The translations under genes were made by a program, and so were the position numbers. A DNA stretch of 64,000 bases, taken from positions 868,456-932,455 of the forward strand of contig CM030944.1 in assembly GCA_018136815.1 (NCBI GenBank), read 5' to 3'. This DNA is from Isochrysis galbana. Lineage: Eukaryota > Haptophyta > Isochrysidales > Isochrysidaceae. Below the pieces are notes generated by a model, which saw only the letters and a list, made by a program, of their open reading frames with translations, had not been told where the DNA came from and did no database searches. Below, one piece after another: positions 54,630 to 64,000 of this stretch (within the stretch, counting starts at the first letter, position 1; the number at the start of each line of letters is the position of its first letter).

Positions 54630-55200
54630 CTAAAGATTCTGTGGTGGACTGAGTGGAGCTGTGGCTGTGGAGTGGTCTGATGTGAGTGAGAGTTGAGACA
54701 TAACATGAGAGGTTTGACCCACATGGGGCATGGAGGGTGGGCGAAGAGGGAGAGGGACTGAAGGAGCACGCGGGGACAGGTCGGACGGCGCGGGCGCACT
54801 CTCAGTCATCACGGAGCACCGTGGCACGGGAGCGAGGACGGGGGCAGACGGGAGGAGCACGAGGGGCGATCGAGCGATGGCACAGAGCGTACGGAAGACA
54901 CCGGGGGGGAAACGTCACGCGCGGGGGGGGAAGGGAATCGCGCGGGAAAGAAATAGACAAAAGGGGGCCGGAGACTCAAGGAAGCACTCGGGGAGAGACG
55001 GGAGGGGAGAGGGGGAGAGGGCATCCGCGGGGGAGCCGGGGAGAGAAGAGGAGAGGGGGGGGGGGGCGGACCGATACAGGGCGATACGGGGAAGAAGGGA
55101 ACTGGGGCGCGGCGACGGAGAGGGAGTCGCGCGGGAAGACCTAAAAACAGGACATACGAGGGGGAAGTGTACAAGGCTCCCCCCTTTACCCGCAACAAAT
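54630..55200 (-). repeat. Diverged relative of the direct repeats of the 59.5-63.3 kb retroelement
   Basis: Words in the same order as in 60110-60533: GTGGACTGAGTGGAGCTGTG near the start, CGAGGACGGGGGCAGACGGG, and ATCGCGCGGGAAAGAAATAG followed by ACAAAAGGGGG, against TGTCGCGGGAAGCAATACAA and ACAAAAGGGG. Similarity is patchy, implying an old copy. Confidence 0.5.
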
Positions 55201-56055
55201 TCCTTCCTTATTCCTGTGCGTAACTGTCGCCCCGTCGGATCGTCCGTCGCTCCGCCGCCCCGTCGCTCTCTTGGCTCGGCATTCTCTTCCTTGTTCGGTC
55301 TGTCAGCAGGTCTCTGTGTCTCTGTGCGTGCCGTACAAGTTCAGTTTTGAGTCGATAGGCGTTCGACTATTACTGCTATTATTTGAGCTACTTGTAACTG
55401 TCCAATAGCCAATAAGCCCCCTTCAAATTCACAATCTGTGTTTTGCTACCATCTGCATCTGCGGCGGCACAAGGACAAGGAGAACCAGACCCAACCGTGG
55501 GCGAGACCGCGAACCAATATCGGCAAAATTCATGCGAGGAAGTGGCCGCTATGCCGTTGGCATGAGCGCATATAATGGCGCCATGCGGACATCATGCACA
55601 GCTCACGTGTCACGTGCGCACAACACGAACACCATCACATCACACACCACAAACAAGCAGCCACTAGCCGATGTGGATTAGCATAAGCATAATGCATGTT
55701 CAAAATTGACAACGCAACTTGATTCACCCGCAGCGTTGCTGGCGCGGATGGTCAGACGCGTTTTCGACTTGTAATGTGACATTCGTAAAAAAACTCCCGC
55801 ACAGGTTAGCACAGCACAGGTAGCACAGGTGTCCTCATGCCCTGCATGGATGGAGCGAGCTGCGGCACACCTCACATCAGGAGATGGTGACGAGAATCTC
55901 GTGCGCTTGATCCAAGCATGCCTCTTCAAAATTCGCAAAGTGAGGCGAGATCGGCTACGCCCTCATGAAAATAGTGTCATGATGGCACTCTCACCATCAG
56001 ATGTGACGGGTACGTTCTAGTGGTGTAGTGTAGGTGCAAGCTCAAATTCGAGTGA
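55201..56055. other. Intergenic stretch without a recognised gene
   Basis: Only short frames are seen. The plus-strand frame at 55829-56020 (MERAAAHLTSGDGDENLVRL) looks mildly protein-like but has no support. Confidence 0.35.
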
Positions 56056-56165
56056 AGCACAAGAGCGCGTGCGCCAGCTGTATGGTGGATAGCACACAAG
56101 AGCGCGTGCGCCAGCTGTATGGTGGGTAGCACACAACAGCGCGTGCGCCAGCTGCATGGTGGATA
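56056..56165 (+). repeat. Minisatellite, three units of about 35-37 nt
   Basis: Units AGCACAAGAGCGCGTGCGCC-AGCTGTATGGTGGAT are repeated three times with few changes. It lies just after the stop codon of the EamA gene (minus strand), within its probable 3' UTR. Confidence 0.9.
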
Positions 56166-56174
56166 GCACGCCTG

Positions 56175-57593
56175 TCATTCGCTGGACTGGCCGGTCGCGT
56201 TTGGCGCCGGCGTCTCGGTCTCTCCGTCGCCCATCGAGATGAAGAGGGCGCCCATGATGAAAGCTCCGCCCACTGCATCCTTCATGCCCAATGCATCTCC
56301 CAACAACAGATAACCGCATAACACAGCCCAGAGCGGCTCTGTGGCCAGAATCACACTAGCATCAGTCGCGGGTAGACGCTTGAAGATATGCGCTTGGATC
56401 CAGATAGTAAGCGCGGTTGAGATGAGGCCGGTGTAGGCCACCGCCACAGGCACAGTCCACTCATGCATCACTGCCGTAGCCACCTCGGGCGCAAGAGGAT
56501 CGACTCCACTAGGGAGCATGCGCTCCCACGGGAGCTCAGACGGCCCAAGGCCTGTCGAAGCCGACGCGATGACCAGAAAAGTGAGAGCCGTCAGGACGCA
56601 CTGGAGCGCGGCGAGAGGCGTCTGGTCGTCGGGATGCTCTTCCATGGTTTGGCTCAAAAGGATGTAGGAGGCGCCAAAGCCGAGCGGCTGGCCGAGCGCT
56701 ACGACATCACCGAGGGAGAGTCCTGCCAGCCCGTTCTCAATGACCCCAGGCAGCTCCAAGCATGCCACGCCCGCGATAGCCAGTGCAGTTGCCGTCCACG
56801 TGGCGCGCGAGATGGAACCCTGAGAAGGATGAAAGCGATGTTTGTGATCACGCGGGGAGCACCTCAATGCGTGCGCTCCAGAGGGGCAGAGGCGGCGCCC
56901 GGGCGCTTCTCGGAGAGCTGTGCCGCACCGATGGGTCTAGACAATACGGCTGCACATGCGAGAGCTTCCCATTGAGCAGTGCCTTGAGCGAGCATTCGCC
57001 AAGGTTGGCAGGAGGCGTACCGTTCTCGATTTGATCAAGGGAACCACGACGGACTGGAGCGAGCAAATGAACGCACACGCGCCCGCCTGTGAGCCTATTG
57101 CGAGCGCGAGGGCTTGTGCCGCGTAGCCAAATGCGCAAAGAGCGCCGACGCTGAGCCCGGCCTTAACCACCTCTTTAGACGTGGCGCTGAATAAGAATGG
57201 CGAGAGCACAAGCGCTGCAAGAAGGAAGCGTGCTGCGACAAAGAGGGTGCCATCGGCCGGGTCATTGCCAAGCACAGCGAGGGCATCCTTGATTACGGCG
57301 AAGTTGGCTGCCCAGGACATGGTGACGAGCAGCATGCTCGCCCGCCAGAAGAGCAGGTTCTCCGGCAATGAGCCTGGCTCGCTCTCAGCAGGAGGAGGCT
57401 GAGGCTGCTCTTGCTGCACCGAGGGTGTCCTCAGCTGCGAGAGGGTCTGTGAGCCGATGGAGGGAGGCGCGAGCCTGGGCTTGGGACTGAGCGCGCTCTT
57501 GAGCCGCATCTGGACCGGCGGTAACCGTACCACCGCGCCCACGCCCACGCCGATGACAGCCAGCAGGAGGAGAGGAGAGAGGGCAGGCCGCAT
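56175..57593 (-). CDS. EamA/DMT-family transporter, second copy, with signal-like leader
   Basis: Model: join(56175..56819, 57021..57593), about 405 residues, GT-AG intron in phase 0. The N terminus MRPALSPLLLLAVIGVGVGA is signal-like and is followed by a basic, Pro/Ser-rich stretch, consistent with plastid or endomembrane targeting. The first EamA half contains MLLVTMSWAANFAVIKDAL, TLFVAARFLLAALVLSPFLF and AFGYAAQALALAIG, then ICSLQSVVVPLIK. The second half contains WTATALAIAGVACLEL, LGFGASYILLSQ, VAYTGLISTALTIWIQAHIF and ASVILATEPLWAVLCGYLLL. These resemble plastid-envelope EamA carriers; substrate unknown. The junction lacks a few residues usually seen after VPL, so an extra small exon in 56820-57020 is possible. 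The paralogue at 47694 is only distantly similar. Confidence 0.8.
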
Positions 57594-58290
57594 GGCTTCT
57601 CTCTCCCTCTCTCTCTCTTCTCTCTCTTCTCTCTCTTCTCCCTCTTCTCCCTCTTCTCCCTCTTCTCCCTCTTCTCCCTCTTCTCTCTCTTCTCTCTCTT
57701 CTCTCTCTTCTCTCTCTTTCCCTCCCTCCCTCTCTCCTCCTTCCCTCTCTCTCCCTCCCACCCTCTCTCCCTCCCTCTCTCTCCTCTTTCTCCCCTACCC
57801 CCCCCCCCCCCCCCCAACCTCTCTACCTCCGCCACTCTCTCCCTCTCTCTTTCCTCCGCTCTCTTATCCCCTCCGTATTACAGAAAGATTCATGCCCTTT
57901 AAGAAGTCAAACCACGCGTTGCGCTCCGGCGTCGCTCGCGGAGAGCAAGAAGGCGTGGCTCCGTCGGCGAGAGAGCGGCGCGCTCGCAGCACATCGCGTT
58001 TTCTGAGGCGTGGCCCCCCCCCGCCCGTGGGGAGTTGTATAGTAGACTCACAGAGATTAGCACGCCGCGTTCGAGAGGAGTCGATGTCGAAAGTAGTCGC
58101 TCTCTACAAAACAATTAGGTGGAGTTTTGTTGTAAGGTTGGCGAAGGAAGCGTACGTCGCGCCGCCCTCCTGCGCAGGGACGAGCGTCCTCCGCCGAGCG
58201 AGCCAGAAGGGTGGGGGAAAGAGAGAGGGGGGGCGAGAGAGAAGTAGGGAGGGAAGGAGAGAGGGAGAACGGAGCGGTGTTTGTTGAGAT
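57594..58290. promoter_or_regulatory. Putative shared promoter between EamA and NDUFS3 genes
   Basis: A 697-nt divergent intergenic region. A CTCTTC-type array occupies 57597-57800, giving GA on the EamA sense strand directly next to its ATG, and a purine-rich tract lies at 58200-58285 directly before the NDUFS3 ATG. Both leaders are thus GA-rich on their own sense strand. Confidence 0.5.
57597..57800 (+). repeat. (CTCTCT/CTCTTC) microsatellite array
   Basis: About 200 nt of pyrimidine-only DNA built of CTCTCTCTT and CTCCCTCTT units lies immediately upstream of the EamA start, probably in its 5' UTR. Confidence 0.95.
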
Positions 58291-59143
58291 ATGTCCTTCA
58301 CCGGTGCGCAGCGCATCATCGGCTCCGTCCGCTCGATGATGCCTCGCCTCATCACAAGTGGCGTGGTCGTCAATGGTGAGCCGATTCTCTACTGCGAGCC
58401 CAAGCATGTGCCGACTGTGCTCAACTTCCTGCGCGACCACTCGGGGACGCGGTGCAAGCAGCTGACCGACATGACCGCCGTCGATATCCCCTCTCGCGAC
58501 AAGCGCTTCGAGGTGAGCGCGCGGTCGGGGAGTAGAGGCAGCAGCCTGCTGCTCACTCAGCCGATGCGCATCAGCGCAGATTGCTGGCTGTTAGTGGATG
58601 GGGGCATGACTGCTTGGCCATATGCTAACGGAATTCAACCTGTTCGCATATGATTCGCAGGTCATGTATCAGCTCCTCAGTGTCGACCACAATAGCCGCA
58701 TACGTCTTAAGACCCTTTGTGGAGGGCACGAGGGAGATGAAGGAATCCCATCTTCCGTAGGAGTGTACAATGCTGCAAATTGGCTTGAGCGCGAGGTGAG
58801 CCTCCCAGCCAATGGCTGCGTGTCACCTGGCGGTACCGTATCTTCGAGTCAGACCTGGCGTGCGGTATGCCATCGGCGCTCCTTTATTACCACCCGTCCA
58901 CTTCACCGCACGATTCGTCAGGTCTGGGATATGTTTGGCATCTTTTTCCACGGCCACCCTGATCTCCGCCGCATTCTCACCGACTACGGCTTCCAGGGCC
59001 ACCCCATGCGGAAGGACTTCCCTTTGACTGGATTCGTCGAGTGCCGTTATGATGCGACGAAAAAGAGAGTCGTGACGGAGCCTCTCGAACTGACACAGGA
59101 ATTCCGTCAGTTTGAGTTCCTCTCGCCTTGGCAGCAAAAATAG
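58291..59143 (+). CDS. NDUFS3: NADH:ubiquinone oxidoreductase 30-kDa subunit (NDUFS3 / NuoC / Nad9), nuclear
   Basis: Model: join(58291..58512, 58661..58795, 58922..59143), 192 residues, both introns GT-AG in phase 0. Conserved blocks: [88 protein letters not shown] and [12 protein letters not shown], with [20 protein letters not shown] at the end. This is the peripheral-arm subunit near the ubiquinone side of mitochondrial complex I, often encoded by mtDNA as nad9 in other lineages. The N terminus ([17 protein letters not shown]) is short, basic and Ser-rich and could act as a presequence. There is no mitochondrial-style composition, and introns show nuclear location. It is divergent from the EamA gene. 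Confidence 0.95.
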
Positions 59144-59488
59144 TCCTGCAAAAGCGACAAGTGTTTCGCCTCAATGGTGGCGCGACGCGGCTACCGTGGT
59201 GAGTGCTCGTCAGTCGCACGGTCGCTTAGGGCTGTTATGCGAGTGCAGACCATCATTGTTCCTGCCCCCTTCCCTTAACCTTACATGGGGTGCGTTCACG
59301 CAACGGATGGTTGTATGTCCACGCTAGCAATTCTTTTTTGCGCCATAGCCAAACAACTCGAGATGGGGATCATCGATGTTGCTGCACCGAGATACGACAT
59401 ATTCGTGCTGCACGCAATTCCTGATGTGGCTTCCTCCATATTGTGAGTGTTGAGATATGAAATAATAAAATAAAATAATTAATGTTAT
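59144..59488. other. Intergenic stretch downstream of NDUFS3
   Basis: No gene seen. An A/T-rich stretch (59457-59488) of AATAAAATAAAATAATTAAT type abuts the end of the retroelement. Confidence 0.4.
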
Positions 59489-60109
59489 ATCCTAGCCAAC
59501 CCCACTAGCTAATTGGACACAACTTTTCCGTCCCGGAATCCCGCCATGCCTGACGAGCCAGGTGTGCGAGTGCTACCGGGAGGAGGGGGCACTGCCCCCT
59601 CCCCTCGATATTTGTCCTCCCCCCAGTGCACGCACCGACCCCGCGCACCCCAGCACGTCCTCTCCTCGAGTCCACGCTGGGGGAAAACCCCTTTCGGGTA
59701 AAAGCAACGCGGGGGGGGGGGGCACTCGTGAATAGGGGCCCAGGAGCGCTAATCTCTCCTCGCCGAAGCGAGTGGCCGCGGCGAGCCGCGGCCCTTCCCT
59801 CCTGGCTCTGGCGCCCCCGTCTTCTCTTACCCAAACGGGGCGAGAAGACACGTTTCTGCCGGAGGGGAGAGCTGCCGCTCCCCCCTCCCCTCCCTCTTCC
59901 CTTTTCCTCCTCTCTTCCCTGCGGCGGGGGCCCATGGCGCGCGCCTGCGGCCCCTCTTCAGGTCCCCAGGAGGCCGGCAGGGGCCTGGGAGCGCAGCTCA
60001 GGGGGCAGGTGAGGCTGGGGCATGGCCCTGGCCCCTCCTGCCTCTCCCTCGCTGGCTCTCGAGCCCCTGCCAGTCGACTGGAGCTGGCTGGGGGGTCCTG
60101 ATCAGGGGT

Positions 60110-60533
60110 GTGGCGGGCTGTGTAGTGGCTGTGGTGAGTCTGTATGAAGTTGTGGTTGTGAGTCTGTAACATGGGATGTACGAGTCGCGGGACGAGAGGG
60201 ACGGGACGAGCGACCGGAGGCGAGACGGGACGGGAGCACACGAGACGGCACGGGCGAACCATGACCGGGCATGACGAGCGGGGACGGGTGGGGAGACAGA
60301 ACGGAGCACGGGCGGGGCGTCCTAGCGATGTCGCGGGAAGCAATACAAACAAAAGGGGAAAAGAACACGAGGCGACGGAAGAACAACTCGGGAAATCTAT
60401 GGAAACGAAGGGGAAACTAATGGAACGGGAGGGGGGAAGCGCTGGAGGAACGGAAGGGAATCGGCGAGCGCGGGAGACCCTCCGACCCTCTCTGGCCAAG
60501 GAAACAAGGGAAACGCCGCGAAGACGTGGGAGA
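60110..60533 (-). repeat. Direct repeat of the retroelement, downstream copy
   Basis: From GTGGCGGGCTGTGTAGTGGC to GCGAAGACGTGGGAG, apparently identical or nearly so to 62921-63342. Flanking sequence differs on both sides, so the borders are sharp. Confidence 0.93.
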
Positions 60534-60961
60534 ATGGAGGGGAGGGATTTCAGCTGTGCGTCGTATGCGCGGGAACTCGGGGCGGGAAGGGAGGGGAGGA
60601 GAGGGGTGTGGGGAAGACATGCTCTAAAGATAGGGCGCGCTGCGAAGAGGGGACGGAGGCGGGGCGCGGGAAAGCAGGCACGCTCTAAGGGTAGAGCGTG
60701 CGGTGTGGTGCGGCTCCCTTTATCCACGACACCGGAGGGGGTGACGGGGATGGCGTCGGTGCAGTCGGGGCCGGGCGATTCGTCTTGCAGGTACAGATCG
60801 AGCAGCTCGTCGGGGGACGGCTGCGAGTCGGGGAAGGGGGGGGCAACGGCGAGGCGAGCGGTGTGGTCGGGGCGGGGAAGAGGGTGGTGGTGCTCGACCC
60901 ATAGGCGGGCGAGATGTTCGTAGAGTCGGGTGGGGAGCGGGTCGCCGAGGGCGTTGGTGAG

Positions 60962-63196
60962 CTAGCGAGGGTTGGGCGGCAAGCGGGCACGGACGACGCA
61001 CGGGGTGCCTGGGCGGGCGCCCACGCAGAATTTGTCGCTGCAGGAAGGGCAGCGAAGGGGACAGGTACGAGAGGAGCACGATGGTTTTCCGCAGATGAAA
61101 CAGGGGGCGGAAGAGAGAGGTCGGGGTTGGCGAGAGGAGGAAGCGACGGAGGCGGTGGGGGGGGCGTCCGTATGTGCGGGCGAGTTTTCGTTGGCGGTAG
61201 GGGCCGTCGAGGCGACGTGGGCGGACAGGTCGGTGGGCGACCGTAGCCAGAGGGCGATGAGGGCTATGAGTTGCGGGATGGTGGGAGGGGGGCGGCCCTG
61301 GATGTCTGACTCGGCGAGTTCTCGGAGTGCTTGCGAGCGTCGGGCGGCGAGGGCGTCGGGAAGCTTGCGCAGGAGCATGCGGTGGACGGCGAGGGGGTCA
61401 TTTGGGTTGAAGATGGGAAGACGTCGAAAGCGAACGATGGCGATTTGGGCGGCTCGATGGGCGGCGTCGGCGGGCATGTGGATGGAAAAGGGGCGGTAGG
61501 CGGTGAAGGAGTCTTCGGCGTCTTCGGCGGCGGCGCCGGTGAGGATTGACATGGATGCTTCTATGCGAGAAAGGAGAGCGCGACCACTGTCGAGTACAGC
61601 TTCGGGGCAATCGTTCAAGAAATTAATGACGCGGGTGGCGGTGGGGGAGAGGGAGTCGAGAATGATGGAAGAGAGGGAACGGTCGAGGAGGAGGTCGGAG
61701 GCGGGCACGGGCGTGGAAGGGGGGCGGCGAAAGAAGGGGCGGAAGGGCTCGTGCGCAAGGATGCAGCGGGATGTGAGGCGGAGGAGCCACGGATGGTAGG
61801 TGTCGGGGTCGAGGTCGTAGGCAAGGCTGACGGCGGAGTTAGGGGGAAGCGTGATGAGGCGCTGGGGGCGGGGATGAGGCGGGTCCGGCGGGTCGAAGTG
61901 GGAGGGGTCGTAGGTGAGGTTGTAGTCAGGTGGTGGTGGTGGTGGTGGGCGTGTAGACGGTGGCGGGGGGCCGGCTGGGGGAGGTGGGGGAGGTGGGGGG
62001 GGAATTGGGTACGGAAGCGAGTGCGGGAAAGGCGGGGGGTGGAGAAGGCGATGGTCGGCGAGGGTGCTCGGTGGCACGAGGGACGTGGGGTGATTCGGGT
62101 GGGATTGCTGGAGGGTGAGTATGCGACGGGCCAGGGCGTCGAGAAGGGCTTCGTTGTCGATGAGGTCGAGGGGGTCAAAGCCGGGGTGGGAGCTGTGGTT
62201 GGATCGGGGAGGGTAATGGTGGGGGGGGTCGGCCGGGGAGGTGACCCAGGGTCGGGGGCGGGGTGGGCTGCAGGTGGAGTCCATGGGTGGATGGGCGGGA
62301 TGGAGAGGCGAGTGGATGGGGTTGGCGAGGGGGTTGGACGCGTAGTCCTCGGTGGTGATGAGGCGGGTTGGTTGTGAGGATTTTGTTGGGAATTGTGGGT
62401 GATGGTCGGTCGGGTTCTGGGCTGGGGGTTGGGCGGGCTCCGAGACGGGCCACGGTGGTTCGAGAGGCGGGGCCGAGTAGAGAGAGGGATGGCGGGGGAG
62501 GAAAGGAGGAGGGCAGAAAGGGTTGGGGAATGGTTCGGGCGGCGGTGGTTGGTGAGGCTGAGGTTGCTGTGTTGGCTGTTGTGAGGGGTGGGAGGTGTTG
62601 GGTTGGTGGCAGCGGTGATGGGTTTGGCAATGCTGCTGCTGCGTGGGGGCGTCGTGTGCGGGCGGCTGGCGGGAGGGAAAGGGAAAAGAAGGTGTGGTCG
62701 TGGGAAGCGGCTCGGGTGGCGGTTGTCGGAGGTGAGGTTTGTGGGCTGATTGTTGTGGAGGGTTGGAGGGGTGGGGCTGGCAGTTGTGGTGGGTTGGGTG
62801 CTGTTGTTGCTGTGCGGTGGGGTCGTGTGTGGGTGGGTCGGAGGAGGTGGTGAGTATGTCTTGCGTGTCTTGGTCAGAGAGTGGCTGGAGAGGTGTGGGC
62901 GACACACCTCCGCTACCATGTGGCGGGCTGTGTAGTGGCTGTGGTGAGTCTGTATGAAGTTGTGGTTGTGAGTCTGTAACATGGGATGTACGAGTCGCGG
63001 GACGAGAGGGACGGGACGAGCGACCGGAGGCGAGACGGGACGGGAGCACACGAGACGGCACGGGCGAACCATGACCGGGCATGACGAGCGGGGACGGGTG
63101 GGGAGACAGAACGGAGCACGGGCGGGGCGTCCTAGCGATGTCGCGGGAAGCAATACAAACAAAAGGGGAAAAGAACACGAGGCGACGGAAGAACAA
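60962..63196 (-). CDS. Gag-like ORF of the retroelement (744 residues)
   Basis: The frame opens within the upstream direct repeat and is open throughout. Residues about 100-450 are Pro/His/Thr/Gln-rich low complexity. A more globular region follows with PFFRRPPSTPVPASDLLLD, SSIILDSLSPTATRVINFL and FRRLPIFNPNDPLAVHRMLL. The C terminus has a Cys cluster, C-x2-C-x4-C-x4-C-x3-C-x2-C-x4-C, resembling a nucleic-acid-binding knuckle. This arrangement is typical of gag or LINE ORF1 proteins. No polymerase follows. Confidence 0.6.
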   Translation of the reverse strand: MFFRRLVFFSPFVCIASRDIARTPRPCSVLSPHPSPLVMPGHGSPVPSRVLPSRLASGRSSRPSRPATRTSHVTDSQPQLHTDSPQPLHSPPHGSGGVSPTPLQPLSDQDTQDILTTSSDPPTHDPTAQQQQHPTHHNCQPHPSNPPQQSAHKPHLRQPPPEPLPTTTPSFPFPSRQPPAHDAPTQQQHCQTHHRCHQPNTSHPSQQPTQQPQPHQPPPPEPFPNPFCPPPFLPRHPSLYSAPPLEPPWPVSEPAQPPAQNPTDHHPQFPTKSSQPTRLITTEDYASNPLANPIHSPLHPAHPPMDSTCSPPRPRPWVTSPADPPHHYPPRSNHSSHPGFDPLDLIDNEALLDALARRILTLQQSHPNHPTSLVPPSTLADHRLLHPPPFPHSLPYPIPPPPPPPPPAGPPPPSTRPPPPPPPDYNLTYDPSHFDPPDPPHPRPQRLITLPPNSAVSLAYDLDPDTYHPWLLRLTSRCILAHEPFRPFFRRPPSTPVPASDLLLDRSLSSIILDSLSPTATRVINFLNDCPEAVLDSGRALLSRIEASMSILTGAAAEDAEDSFTAYRPFSIHMPADAAHRAAQIAIVRFRRLPIFNPNDPLAVHRMLLRKLPDALAARRSQALRELAESDIQGRPPPTIPQLIALIALWLRSPTDLSAHVASTAPTANENSPAHTDAPPTASVASSSRQPRPLSSAPCFICGKPSCSSRTCPLRCPSCSDKFCVGARPGTPCVVRARLPPNPR

Positions 63197-63342
63197 CTCG
63201 GGAAATCTATGGAAACGAAGGGGAAACTAATGGAACGGGAGGGGGGAAGCGCTGGAGGAACGGAAGGGAATCGGCGAGCGCGGGAGACCCTCCGACCCTC
63301 TCTGGCCAAGGAAACAAGGGAAACGCCGCGAAGACGTGGGAG
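62921..63342 (-). repeat. Direct repeat of the retroelement, upstream copy
   Basis: Counterpart of 60110-60533, 2.8 kb away in the same orientation. The gag-like ORF starts inside it. Confidence 0.93.
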
Positions 63343-63733
63343 GCGCCTTGCCTTCATTCGGTGCCAGTTTTTTTTTGTTGTAAAACGTTTCGATTGTTGA
63401 ATCCCGGCTACCGCTACCGCCCCCCGACAATCACCAGGGCGTTTCCTCCACGAAGTCTATGCCCAGCTGTCGGAACAGGTTCGCGATGCGCTCCCGTTGA
63501 GGAGGGCCGATACTACATACGCGTGCCCGTCCCATTGCCAGCTGAGGCGGCAATCGACGAGTAGATTGGAAAGCACGACCAGGAGAATCGCTTCCATGAG
63601 CAATTGATGCCCTCCGAGTCGGTCACCCCCTGGTTGCGCTTGCGCTTGAAGCGCTCTTCGTGTGGGGCATTGGAGTGAGCGTCTGATGCAGCGCTGGTGG
63701 GCATGGCCGTCCGAACTTTTTAGATTTGGGGCG
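63343..63733. other. Stretch without a recognised gene
   Basis: Short frames on both strands (for example a minus-strand LFRQLGIDFVEETPW near 63440-63485) look protein-like but are too short to assign. They could be the end of a neighbouring gene or element. Confidence 0.3.
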
Positions 63734-64000
63734 AAAGCAGGGGAGAGGCGGAGGGGCGGAGGGGCGGAGGGGGCGGAGGGGGCGGAGGGGGCGGAGGGGC
63801 GGAGGGGGCGGGCGGAGAGAAGTCGACGGACGGAGGGGGCGGGCGGAGAGTCGACGGACGGAGAGTCGACGGAGCAGGGAGAGCGGGGGAGGAGAGCGAG
63901 AGCGAGGGCGAGGGCGAGAGGAGGAGAGCGAGAGCAGCGAGGAGAGCGAGGAGAGCGAGAGCGAGGAGGAGAGCGAGAGGGGAGCGAGGAGGGGAGCGAG
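63734..64000 (+). repeat. GGGGCGGAG minisatellite passing into GAGAGCGAG repeats, runs off the window
   Basis: GGGGCGGAG units with variants (GGGGGCGGAG, GGCGGAGAGTCGACGGACG) fill 63734-63875, then GAGAGCGAGAGCGAGG-type units continue to the window edge. Confidence 0.95.

Larger units (their letters stand above)
59489..63342 (-). mobile_element. Retroelement with internal direct repeats and a gag-like ORF (LTR-kin or LINE-like, class unsettled)
   Basis: Read on the minus strand: a 0.42-kb block (63342-62921), a Pro/His-rich gag-like ORF (to 60962), a short variable stretch, a second, apparently near-identical copy of the 0.42-kb block (60533-60110), and a tail (60022-59489) ending GGCTAGGATA before A/T-rich DNA. 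A truncated copy of only the tail lies inverted at 44115-44722, and an old relative of the direct repeat lies at 54630-55200. I see no reverse transcriptase or integrase, so it is incomplete as an autonomous element. Near identity of the two blocks suggests a young insertion or recent duplication. The blocks do not start and end TG...CA. Confidence 0.75.

Noticed and set aside
56056-56165. CRISPR-like array
   Set aside because: Only three adjacent units with no unique spacers, in a eukaryotic 3' UTR: a minisatellite.
60171-60923. Plus-strand 250-residue frame over the retroelement repeat
   Set aside because: Antisense of repeat DNA, Arg/Gly-rich, and partly duplicated at 62981 because the DNA itself is repeated.
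63734-64000. Telomeric repeat
   Set aside because: GGGGCGGAG and GAGAGCGAG units do not match known telomere repeats (TTAGGG or TTTAGGG) and vary in length; a minisatellite.

Overview
This is nuclear DNA from a GC-rich, intron-bearing, plastid-carrying unicellular eukaryote. A haptophyte alga is my best guess, but that is an inference: two transporters start with signal-peptide-like leaders, introns use GT-AG and apparently GC-AG ends, genes are dense and repeats abundant. There are no bacterial operons, rRNAs, convincing tRNAs or CRISPR arrays. A 100-base N block at 28043-28142 is an assembly gap.

Layout. 0.2-9 kb: a coiled-coil protein (+), a VPS9-domain Rab-GEF (-) and an isochorismatase-like hydrolase (+), separated by repeats. 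9-13 kb: gene-free repeats headed by a short palindrome. 13-28.3 kb: one very large gene (-) for the TRRAP/Tra1 pseudokinase, with an intron-rich 5' third and a 10.35-kb final exon. 28.4-36.8 kb: accessory DNA with a terminal-inverted-repeat element, a membrane-anchored Cys-rich repeat protein (-) and a deletion-derived hAT transposon with its 8-bp target duplication. 36.8-39.8 kb: a DDX3/Ded1-type DEAD-box helicase (-). 40-45 kb: a 130-nt GA microsatellite, palindromic repeats and a 1-kb element with 19-bp perfect Stowaway-like termini and TA target duplication. 45-50.5 kb: HUS1 (+, six exons), an EamA/DMT transporter (-) and a small ER-lumen protein ending KKEL (+). 52.5-53.4 kb: a nicotinamide-riboside/uridine-kinase-like P-loop kinase (-) between two copies of one repeat end. 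56-59.1 kb: a second EamA/DMT transporter (-) divergent from the complex I 30-kDa subunit NDUFS3 (+). 59.5-63.3 kb: a retroelement with 0.42-kb direct repeats and a gag-like ORF. The last 270 bases are a minisatellite.

The host genes are unrelated housekeeping functions (chromatin, RNA helicase, 9-1-1 checkpoint, respiration, transport, NAD/nucleoside metabolism, membrane traffic), not a pathway cluster. Exon models were built by hand from reading frame, splice consensus and remembered family conservation; no alignment was run. The most notable observations are introns bounded by AGGT direct repeats (8 and 10 nt in HUS1), probable GC-AG introns, several dispersed repeat families with diagnostic ends, and the Cys-rich repeat gene.
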